Of a stretch of 5,887 nt of DNA, positions 1 through 5,504 are shown in pieces. The notes beneath the pieces were generated by a model. It was given only the letters and a program-made list of their open reading frames with translations. It had not been told where the DNA came from and searched no databases. The translations under genes and the position numbers were made by a program. Positions within the stretch are counted from its first letter, which is position 1, and each line of letters starts with the position of its first letter. The stretch comes from DATLXU01 sp035575515 (lineage in GTDB: Bacteria; Acidobacteriota; Blastocatellia; UBA7656). Location: contig DATLXU010000005.1 of assembly GCA_035575515.1 (NCBI GenBank), positions 1 to 5,887 of the forward strand, written 5' to 3'.

Positions 1-59
1 CGTTCAAGCGCGCGCTCGATTCGTTTGGACGGCTTGAGTTTGTACTTATACGCTCGCAT
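1..59 (-). CDS. tnpB: TnpB/OrfB-type IS200/IS605 protein, N-terminal fragment (runs off window)
   Basis: The minus strand opens with ATG at 59-57 and reads MRAYKYKLKPSKRIERALE before leaving the window at position 1. This matches the start of the TnpB/OrfB family, whose N-terminal helix-turn-helix region typically begins with an R-x-Y-K-[YF]-[RK]-L-x-P-[ST] pattern. TnpB proteins are about 350-450 residues and act as RNA-guided nucleases carried by IS200/IS605 elements, so most of the gene, including its RuvC residues and zinc ribbon, lies outside. A Shine-Dalgarno-like AAAGGA (69-64) sits 4 bases before the ATG. Only 19 codons are visible, so it cannot be told whether the gene is intact. The assignment rests on motif resemblance alone; a chance match is possible but unlikely given a start codon and ribosome binding site in place. 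Confidence 0.72.
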   Translation of the reverse strand, partial: MRAYKYKLKPSKRIERALE

Positions 60-84
60 TCAGTCCTTTGTGCGTTAAGCAAAG

Positions 85-195
85 TCAATCATTGTTTTCG
101 CGGGCATCGAGCACGCTCAACAATGCGAAATTCATCCTCACCGCTAAAGCAGGAGGCTTTCCCCGCGCAACTTCGTAAGCGCGCATAGTTCGCAT
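85..195 (-). CDS. Candidate 36-aa small ORF upstream of tnpB
   Basis: This short reading frame runs from ATG at 195-193 to TGA at 87-85 and ends 25 bases before the tnpB start on the same strand. AAAGGA at 209-204 lies 8 bases upstream of the ATG, which is ideal ribosome binding site spacing. The peptide starts MRTMRAYEVARGKPPALAV and ends VLDARENND; it has no membrane segment or family motif that I recognise. Its middle part is also the template of a hairpin (136-156), so the apparent peptide may be an accidental reading of a structured insertion-sequence end or RNA. Arguments for a gene are the ribosome binding site, a promoter-like pair at 250-278 and the close spacing to tnpB. Arguments against are the very small size and the overlap with RNA structure. 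Function unknown. Confidence 0.3.
   Translation of the reverse strand: MRTMRAYEVARGKPPALAVRMNFALLSVLDARENND
136..156 (-). other. Hairpin in the tnpB upstream region, best folded as minus-strand RNA
   Basis: Read on the minus strand, CCTC-CTGC (156-149) pairs with GCGG-T-GAGG (144-136) around a four-base TTTA loop. This gives eight pairs, one of them U-G, and one bulged T. On the plus strand the wobble becomes an A-C mismatch, so the structure is better suited to minus-strand RNA or single-stranded DNA. Imperfect subterminal hairpins mark the ends of IS200/IS605 elements, and similar GC stems with an AAGCC...GATGAA context occur near TnpB right ends where the omega RNA terminates (the latter from memory, unverified). 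Here the hairpin is upstream of tnpB, so it would be a left-end palindrome or a remnant of another copy's right end. Confidence 0.4.
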
Positions 196-219
196 TATCC
201 ATTTCCTTTGAGGCCGCTG

Positions 220-239
220 TTGACAGACCACCTTGTCAA
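220..239. promoter_or_regulatory. TTGACA-N8-TGTCAA dyad, possible operator
   Basis: A perfect 6-bp inverted repeat, TTGACA at 220-225 and TGTCAA at 234-239, is separated by 8 bases. It lies just downstream of the -10-like hexamer of the minus-strand promoter candidate (250-278) and upstream of the ribosome binding site at 209-204, a position where a repressor would block transcription. No matching regulator is encoded in the window. A 6-bp dyad can arise by chance, so this is tentative. Confidence 0.25.
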
Positions 240-249
240 GGCTTTGCGC

Positions 250-278
250 ATTCTACAATTCATAATGTGCAGGCGCAA
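250..278 (-). promoter_or_regulatory. Candidate sigma-70-type promoter for the small ORF/tnpB unit
   Basis: On the minus strand TTGCGC (278-273) is followed after exactly 17 bases by TAGAAT (255-250). The -10 hexamer matches the consensus at five of six positions and the -35 at three of six. Transcription would start near 243, about 48 bases before the ATG at 195, and would enter the dyad at 239-220. This is a sequence resemblance only. Confidence 0.35.
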
Positions 279-461
279 GCGGATAGCAAGCAATAAAACC
301 TGAGCGTAAGAATGCAGGCTGGAATGAGAGCTATCTGCTGGAGGTTCTATATGCTTAAGATGCGCCCGCCCTACAACTAGAAACGAAGCGAAAATGGATG
401 GCGCGACCGGAGGCCTTCGATCCTTGCCGCTCAAACTCAACTAGGAGCGAACCGCAAAATC

Positions 462-470
462 TGCTATAAG
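462..470 (+). promoter_or_regulatory. Candidate extended -10 promoter for the propeller gene
   Basis: TGCTATAAG at 462-470 matches the extended -10 form TGnTATAAT at all but the final base. No good -35 hexamer lies at the usual distance, which extended -10 promoters can tolerate. Transcription would start near 477, giving a leader of about 57 bases before the ATG at 534. Support is resemblance and position only. Confidence 0.3.
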
Positions 471-522
471 CATTCCATCCCTGACAGGATTTTTTCAGGC
501 ACATTCTTTTAATAATCCCATT

Positions 523-528
523 AGGAGG
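523..528 (+). promoter_or_regulatory. Strong ribosome binding site fixing the start at 534
   Basis: A perfect AGGAGG stands 5 bases before the ATG at 534. It decides the start of the propeller gene, in agreement with the signal peptide that follows directly. Confidence 0.85.
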
Positions 529-533
529 CTTGT

Positions 534-3500
534 ATGAAAAGACTGACACTCGTTTACCTGCTCATTGCGTCTTTGATGCCGCTCGTTACGCGAACCGCAG
601 CGGCGCAGACCCCTGCTTCATCCTCAACACCACAAAGCGAAGCCACTGCGCTTGCAAATTTGAAGTGGCGCTCAATCGGCCCGGCAAACATGGGCGGGCG
701 CGTCACAGACATCGTAGGCATACCCGGCGACCCGTACACTTTTTATGTTGGCGCAGCCGACGGCGGCATCTTCAAAACAACAAATGGCGGCACTACCTTC
801 AAGCCGCTCTTTCAAGATCAACCCGTCTTATCAATCGGCGCAATCGCTATCGCTCCGTCCGATTCCAACGTCATCTATGTCGGCACGGGCGAAGGCGACC
901 CGCGAAACAGCGCGAGTTTCGGCAACGGAGTATATCGCTCGACCGACGCGGGCGAAACGTGGAAACATCTCGGCCTCGCGGACACAGAGCGCATCAAGCG
1001 AATCCGCATTGACCCGCGCGACCCTGATATTGTTTACGTCGCCGCGCTCGGCCACGCGTGGGGACCGAACGAAGAGCGCGGAGTCTTCAAGACGACCGAC
1101 GGCGGAAAGACGTGGGCTAAAGTTCTCTACATTGATAAAGACACGGGCTGCTCCGATATTGATATTGATCCGCAAAACCCGCGCATACTTTACGCAGGCA
1201 TGTACACCTTTCGCCGCAAGCCGTGGCGCTTCGACAGCGGAGGCGGGCAGACCGCGCTCTATCAAACTAAAGACGGTGGCGCGACGTGGAAGAAATTAAC
1301 CAGCGGATTGCCGAAAGGGCCAATGGATAGGATCGGCGTCGCTATCGCTCGAAGCAATCCAATGACCGTTTACATGATCACGGAAACGAAGACCGAAGGC
1401 GAGCTGTTTCGCTCAGATGATCGCGGCGAGACGTGGCGCGCGGTCAACAGCGACCCGAACATAAACTTCCGCCCATTTTATTACAGCGACATTCGCGTTG
1501 ATCCGAACGACCCTGAGCGAGTCTATTCCTTGAGCGGCTCGCTTATGCTGTCGCGCGATGGCGGGCGCACATTCACTCGCATAGCAAACGGCGTTCACGG
1601 CGATCATCAGGCGTTGTGGATTGACCCGACGAATTCGAATCGCATACTGAGCGGGAGCGACGGCGGCTTTCAGGTTTCGTATGACAAGGCGCAGACGTTT
1701 GAGATAATCAACAACGTCGCCATCAGCCAGTTCTATCACGTCGCTTATGATATGCGTCAGCCGTATCACGTCTATGGAGGCTTGCAGGACAACGGCAACT
1801 GGGAAGGGCCGTCGGCTACGCTCTACCGCGAAGGCATACGTAAAGACGATTGGTTTACGGTGAGCGGCGGCGATGGATTTTTTGTCGTTGCGGATTTGAA
1901 TTCGCCGAACATCGTCTATTCTGATTCGCAGGGCGGCAACATCACCGTGACCGACACCGCAAGCGGCAACACGCGCAGCATTCACCCTTATCCGAAAGAG
2001 GTTGGTTCAAGCGGCAACGCGATTGCCGATTATAAATATCGCTTCAACTGGAACGCGCCGATTGCGTTGTCGCCGCACGACCCGAAGACGGTCTACTTCG
2101 GCGGCAACGTCTTGTTCAAGACGACCAACTACGGTCAGTCGTGGGAGACGATCAGCCCCGATCTTACAACCAACGACAAGAGCAAGCAGCAATCATCGGG
2201 CGGGCCTGTCGTCGTTGATAACACAGCGGCTGAGTTTCATTGCACGATTTTGACGATTGCCGAATCGCCCGTGCAGCGCGGAGTGATATGGGTAGGAACC
2301 GACGACGGCAACATTCAAGTCACGCGCGATGGCGGCAAGTCGTGGACGAACGTCGTCGGCAACATCAAAGGCTTGCCCGCTCACTCGTGGGTTCCGGCGA
2401 TTGACGCATCGCACTTCGATGCGGGCACGGCTTACGTCGCGGTTGATCGCCATCGCGATGATGACTTTGGGCCACACGCATTCAAGACGACAGACTACGG
2501 GCAGACGTGGACTGCAATCAAAGGCGATTTGCCATCGAAAGGCTACGTTCACGTCGTGCGCGAAGACCCGAAGGTAAAGAATCTGCTCTATGCCGGAACC
2601 GAGCTTGGCGTATTCGCATCGTGGGACGCAGGCGCGCACTGGGTTTCGATTCGCAACAACCTGCCGCCCGTTGCTGTGAATGATTTGACGATTCATCCGC
2701 GCGATAACGATTTGATAATCGGCACGCACGGCCGCGGCGTGTGGATACTTGATAGCATCGCGCCGCTTCAACAACTGGCCGAAGCGCGAAACGCAGATGC
2801 GTATCTATTCGACATTCGCCCGGCGACTCGCTATCAGATATGGGGCAAGGACGCGAATCTCGGGCAGAAGACCTTCGCGGCGCAGAACCCGCCTTACGGC
2901 GCGATGATTGATTATTATCTCAAAGCAGATGCAAGCGGGCCTGTCACAATCACCGTCGCAGACAAAAGCGGCAAAGTGATTCGCACGATTCGCAATGCGC
3001 CGAACAAAGCGGGAGTGAATCGCGCCGTGTGGGATTTAAGATACGATGGGCCGACGCTAGCTGATGGGGCAGCTCGATTTGGTGAGGGTGCATCTGGCCG
3101 TCGCCCGCCTGCCGGAGCGGGAACTGCAACTCAGGGAGGAGGCGCGGCGGGCAATGCTCCACCGGGCGAAGGCGCAGAAGGCGGAGGCGGGCGATTTGGT
3201 CAGGCGCTTGGGCCGTTCGTTGTGCCGGGCGAATACACCGTCACGCTCAGAACGAGCGGCAAGCAACTGACGAAGACCGTGCGCGTAGGGCTTGACCCTC
3301 GCGTTCAGATTTCAGATGCGGATTTAGCGGCGCAGCTTGACGCCGCGCTTGCGCTTCGCGCATTGAGTTCAAGGCTCAATGAAACGGTCGCGCGCGTGGA
3401 TGATTTAACGAAGCAACTGACGACGCTCGCGGAGACGTTCAAGAAAGGTGCGGACGTTGCGGCAACAACTGCGGGCGATGGCGAAGGTGGCGGTGACGGC

Positions 3501-3842
3501 GCAGGCCGCGCAATGAGCCGCTCGCAGGGCGACGGCGTTCAGGCCGATATTAACGCCGCGCTGGATGAATTAAAGAAGCTGCGTGCGACGCTCGTTCGTG
3601 AAGCGCCGTTCACGTATCGCTATCCGCCGCGACTGCGCGAAGAAGTCAACTCGCTGATGAATTCAATCACGGGCGTGATTGCTCCGCCGACCGAGCCGCA
3701 GAAATTACGTCTGCGCGAGGTGAATGATGACACGGCTAAGGCTGTGGCAGACCTGAATGCGATCATTAACGGCAGCATCAAGCGCGTGAACGATAAGCTG
3801 GCAGGTCAGCCGCACATCGTGGCGGGCGCAACAGTCAAGTAG
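534..3842 (+). CDS. Secreted sortilin/VPS10-like Asp-box (BNR) beta-propeller protein
   Basis: This 1102-aa protein is exported: residues 1-25 form a signal peptide (KR, a hydrophobic core, then TAAAQ). Asp-box motifs of the S/T-x-D-x-G-x-T-W type lie near residues 82, 136, 187, 245, 294, 340, 530, 597 and 652, with a degenerate one near 696, as in the sortilin/VPS10 and sialidase-like propeller superfamily. The segments GDHQALWIDP (356-365) and GGLQDNG (415-421) are typical of large bacterial members. The propeller ends near THGRGVWILD (731-740). It is followed by a beta-rich Ig-like region (about 755-920) interrupted by a Gly/Ala/Pro-rich insert (846-890), then a helical tail (925-1090) with a second Gly-rich break (980-1000). 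The sialidase name often given to such proteins is not supported: no catalytic set is evident. It probably acts in the periplasm or at the cell surface, binding or processing protein or glycan; substrate unknown. It appears monocistronic, with the next gene convergent. Confidence 0.9.
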   Translation: MKRLTLVYLLIASLMPLVTRTAAAQTPASSSTPQSEATALANLKWRSIGPANMGGRVTDIVGIPGDPYTFYVGAADGGIFKTTNGGTTFKPLFQDQPVLSIGAIAIAPSDSNVIYVGTGEGDPRNSASFGNGVYRSTDAGETWKHLGLADTERIKRIRIDPRDPDIVYVAALGHAWGPNEERGVFKTTDGGKTWAKVLYIDKDTGCSDIDIDPQNPRILYAGMYTFRRKPWRFDSGGGQTALYQTKDGGATWKKLTSGLPKGPMDRIGVAIARSNPMTVYMITETKTEGELFRSDDRGETWRAVNSDPNINFRPFYYSDIRVDPNDPERVYSLSGSLMLSRDGGRTFTRIANGVHGDHQALWIDPTNSNRILSGSDGGFQVSYDKAQTFEIINNVAISQFYHVAYDMRQPYHVYGGLQDNGNWEGPSATLYREGIRKDDWFTVSGGDGFFVVADLNSPNIVYSDSQGGNITVTDTASGNTRSIHPYPKEVGSSGNAIADYKYRFNWNAPIALSPHDPKTVYFGGNVLFKTTNYGQSWETISPDLTTNDKSKQQSSGGPVVVDNTAAEFHCTILTIAESPVQRGVIWVGTDDGNIQVTRDGGKSWTNVVGNIKGLPAHSWVPAIDASHFDAGTAYVAVDRHRDDDFGPHAFKTTDYGQTWTAIKGDLPSKGYVHVVREDPKVKNLLYAGTELGVFASWDAGAHWVSIRNNLPPVAVNDLTIHPRDNDLIIGTHGRGVWILDSIAPLQQLAEARNADAYLFDIRPATRYQIWGKDANLGQKTFAAQNPPYGAMIDYYLKADASGPVTITVADKSGKVIRTIRNAPNKAGVNRAVWDLRYDGPTLADGAARFGEGASGRRPPAGAGTATQGGGAAGNAPPGEGAEGGGGRFGQALGPFVVPGEYTVTLRTSGKQLTKTVRVGLDPRVQISDADLAAQLDAALALRALSSRLNETVARVDDLTKQLTTLAETFKKGADVAATTAGDGEGGGDGAGRAMSRSQGDGVQADINAALDELKKLRATLVREAPFTYRYPPRLREEVNSLMNSITGVIAPPTEPQKLRLREVNDDTAKAVADLNAIINGSIKRVNDKLAGQPHIVAGATVK

Positions 3843-3870
3843 CTTGCGCGGTGATGTTACTTCAAAGCCG

Positions 3871-3913
3871 CGAATGCATGTGGGCAGGCTTGTTACCTGC
3901 CCGCATGTATTCG
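3871..3913 (+). terminator. 18-bp hairpin between convergent genes, probable terminator or REP-like element
   Basis: Arms 3871-3888 and 3896-3913 pair over 18 bases around a 7-base loop (3889-3895), with a GGGCAGG/CCTGCCC core. Two pairs are G-U in the plus-strand RNA (3876 with 3908 and 3881 with 3903) but would be A-C mismatches in minus-strand RNA, so the fold favours the transcript of the propeller gene ending at 3842. The following U-run is weak (TTCTTTT, 3925-3931), so it is not a textbook intrinsic terminator. It could instead be one copy of a dispersed intergenic palindrome that stabilises mRNA 3' ends. Confidence 0.5.
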
Positions 3914-3930
3914 GTGAAGATCAAGTTCTT

Positions 3931-5208
3931 TTAGCTCATCAATCTGATTGCCGCGACGCCGAGCACGCGGCGGAAAGCGCGTTCCTGCACGAAGATGACC
4001 GCCTTCATGTTCTCTTGCTTCCATTTTGAATCCAACTCGACTTTATGTGCCGCGCGAAAAGTCTTGCCATCAATCGTGCCGATCTTAAAGAGCCGTCGCG
4101 TAACAGCCGAGTGCGCGAGCTTGCGGCCTGAATTTTCGCCTCGCGTCACATCGCTCATCAACCCGCTTTCGGTGACGGCAAGCATCACGTCTGCCACGTC
4201 GCCCCTTGAGACATCTGGAATATTTTCAATCTGAACTTCGAGTGTCACCGACTTGGGCGCAGATGATTTGATTGACATGCTCACGTTAGCTTTAGGCAAG
4301 CTGGCCGCTTTCGTGATTGCTTCGCGCGCGGCTGCGCTGTTGCTCCCGACGAACTCCGCGCGGCCATCAACTATCATCTGTGGAGTGTAGACATCCTTCA
4401 CGCTGAGCGCCTGCGCGTAATCAATCTGCCGCCACGTGAATTCAGCCGACGAGAAAGGGTCTTTCCATCCGAGACGGTTCCAGTAATCAACGTGTTCGCT
4501 GAGAGCAACGACCTGCACGCCGTTGACCATTTGCGACTGTTCCAGGTCGGCCAGCAATTTGTCGGCAGGCGGGCAGGTCGAACAACCTTCTGAAGTGAAC
4601 AGCTCGACAAGCACAACAGGAGTGTCCGGCGTTGTGTTTGGTTTTTCATAAAAGGGCGCAGCGGCAACGCTATTCCCACTCCCGCAAACAAAAGCCATCA
4701 GCGCCAGAAGCGAAAGCGTTAGTGGCACGGCAGAGAACCGGCGCACGGCGAGCGAGATGGGAAGCCCTACGCAGAGCATGTGTATTATCAAACCAGTAAC
4801 GACTGCGACAAACGTGTAAGTGATATTCAAAGGATAAGCCAGAGGCAATACAACGAAATACATAAACAGGTAAACAGCGATACCGTAAAGCAAGCCGCTG
4901 AGAACTGGCAGCCGCACCATGAGCTTGAGCTTGCGGCTCGCTGCGTAGAAAACGACGGTTGCAGTGAATGCAATCGTGAAGTGCATCACGGCTCCAAGCA
5001 TAGCCGCCGCAGCGCCGCCTTTGAAAGAGTCCGCGCCGAGCAATCCGGCTGCTACGGATTGCAGCACAAAAACCGGACCCCGCCCGCGAAATGAGCTGTT
5101 AATGAACGCAGCCGTTATATCCAGAATCCCGGCTGTCAGACCTCCCCAGAAAATCGCGCGATACGCTTTCGGCTTTTGCATCGAAACCGCTTCGGAAGCT
5201 GCGCCCAT
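3931..5208 (-). CDS. Multi-pass membrane domain fused to a DUF1223 thioredoxin-like domain
   Basis: The chosen start is ATG at 5208-5206, because AGGAG (5220-5216) lies 7 bases upstream; the longer frame from 5235 has no ribosome binding site and begins inside an inverted repeat. The product is 425 aa. Residues 17-154 hold four or five hydrophobic segments (about 17-38, 45-61, 68-89, 98-124, 130-154), resembling small uncharacterised bacterial membrane proteins. Residues 160-186 look like an internal signal peptide (VRRFS, a hydrophobic core, then NSVAAAP). Residues 198-424 match DUF1223: VELFTSEGCSTCPPAD with the CxxC pair C209/C212, SEHVDYWNRLGWKDPF, and YTPQMIVDG with a probable cis-proline at 276. 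DUF1223 proteins are usually separate, secreted and thioredoxin-like; the CxxC suggests thiol redox activity outside the cytoplasm, unproven. The fusion joins two normally separate modules with neither stop nor start at the junction. A lost stop by mutation or sequencing error is the alternative. Confidence 0.85.
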   Translation of the reverse strand: MGAASEAVSMQKPKAYRAIFWGGLTAGILDITAAFINSSFRGRGPVFVLQSVAAGLLGADSFKGGAAAAMLGAVMHFTIAFTATVVFYAASRKLKLMVRLPVLSGLLYGIAVYLFMYFVVLPLAYPLNITYTFVAVVTGLIIHMLCVGLPISLAVRRFSAVPLTLSLLALMAFVCGSGNSVAAAPFYEKPNTTPDTPVVLVELFTSEGCSTCPPADKLLADLEQSQMVNGVQVVALSEHVDYWNRLGWKDPFSSAEFTWRQIDYAQALSVKDVYTPQMIVDGRAEFVGSNSAAAREAITKAASLPKANVSMSIKSSAPKSVTLEVQIENIPDVSRGDVADVMLAVTESGLMSDVTRGENSGRKLAHSAVTRRLFKIGTIDGKTFRAAHKVELDSKWKQENMKAVIFVQERAFRRVLGVAAIRLMS

Positions 5209-5215
5209 AAAAGCT

Positions 5216-5220
5216 CTCCT
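5216..5220 (-). promoter_or_regulatory. Ribosome binding site that sets the start of the membrane-DUF1223 gene at 5208
   Basis: AGGAG within AGAGGAGAG (5222-5214, minus strand) is 7 bases before the ATG at 5208. The alternative ATG at 5235 has no such site. The motif starts only about six bases from the left arm of the inverted repeat (ends at 5228), so a folded stem in the mRNA would sit right next to it. Confidence 0.75.
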
Positions 5221-5227
5221 CTGAAGA

Positions 5228-5334
5228 TGCACCATAGGCTGTCCGGTCTGCGGATGGCCAGGTTATTACTCCACTGATGCTGATTGAGCAATTTGCCATA
5301 CGAAACAACCGCAGACCGGACAGCCTATGGTGCA
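5228..5334. repeat. Perfect 26-bp inverted repeat with 55-base spacer; MITE-like element
   Basis: The arm at 5228-5253 is the exact reverse complement of 5309-5334; each contains the core AGGCTGTCCGGTCTGCGG or its complement. The spacer (5254-5308) is AT-richer and non-coding. If the outer TGCA on each side (5228-5231 and 5331-5334) is a target duplication, the element is 99 bases with 22-bp terminal inverted repeats, a size and layout typical of non-autonomous insertion elements. Because TGCA is itself palindromic, this cannot be separated from a plain 26-bp arm. A further 5-bp match (5254-5258 with 5295-5299) could extend the stem. It lies between the AraC-type gene and the membrane-DUF1223 gene and could also act as a transcription barrier, although no U-run follows. 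Confidence 0.75.
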
Positions 5335-5504
5335 GTTCACGTTTCAATTTCATTGGCAGCGGCAATGTCGCAGCGCCAGTCGGATTATAGATTCAGCTTA
5401 GATCGAGCGTCGCACAAGTTCGTATGCCAATGAGCAGGTTCGGATGAAAACTCTAGAGAGGATTGCCGATGCGCTTAGAATCGCCGCCGTCGAGCGGCTG
5501 CGCT
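5335..5504. other. Intergenic region with a possible remnant of an XRE-type HTH protein
   Basis: No convincing gene lies between the inverted repeat and the AraC-type stop codon. A plus-strand frame open from 5402, with ATG at 5444 and TAA at 5522-5524, contains MKTLERIADALRI, which resembles the last helix of the XRE/Cro-type DNA-binding fold, usually found after ...NPSL. The rest of that fold is not present upstream, and the frame overlaps the AraC-type gene at its end. It may be a decayed fragment or chance. Confidence 0.25.

Larger units (their letters stand above)
279..533. other. Non-coding region between the tnpB-side unit and the propeller gene
   Basis: No credible gene was seen here on either strand. 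Two minus-strand open frames cover parts of it, ending at 195 and 355, but their translations have no recognisable motif and neither has a convincing ribosome binding site. The region most likely holds the divergent promoter and leader of the plus-strand propeller gene. A weak stem, CCTGA (480-484) with TCAGG (495-499) around a ten-base loop, lies in the leader; its role is unknown. Confidence 0.5.

Noticed and set aside
233..259. Plus-strand promoter-like TTGTCA-N15-TACAAT
   Set aside because: The spacer is short, it would give a leader of more than 260 bases, and the same bases are better explained by the dyad and the minus-strand -10.
195..440. 81-codon open frame on the minus strand upstream of the small ORF
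   Set aside because: The translation shows no recognisable domain, composition is not protein-like and no good ribosome binding site precedes it. It also covers the candidate minus-strand promoter.
355..549. 64-codon open frame on the minus strand overlapping the start of the propeller gene
   Set aside because: It overlaps the ribosome binding site and start of a strongly supported gene on the other strand and has no recognisable content.
831..2774. Several long minus-strand frames inside the propeller gene
   Set aside because: They are antisense shadows of a GC-rich coding region; their translations are Arg/Val/Ala-rich without motifs.
3844..4029. 61-codon plus-strand frame after the propeller gene
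   Set aside because: It contains the convergent hairpin and runs antisense to the fusion gene's 3' end; no ribosome binding site or motif.
5263..5291. Minus-strand promoter-like TTGCTC-N17-TAATAA in the spacer of the inverted repeat
   Set aside because: Each hexamer matches consensus at only about three of six positions, so despite ideal spacing it is too weak to call.
5228..5334. Inverted repeat as a CRISPR or intrinsic terminator
   Set aside because: There are only two copies in inverted orientation, not direct repeats, and no U-run follows the stem on either strand.
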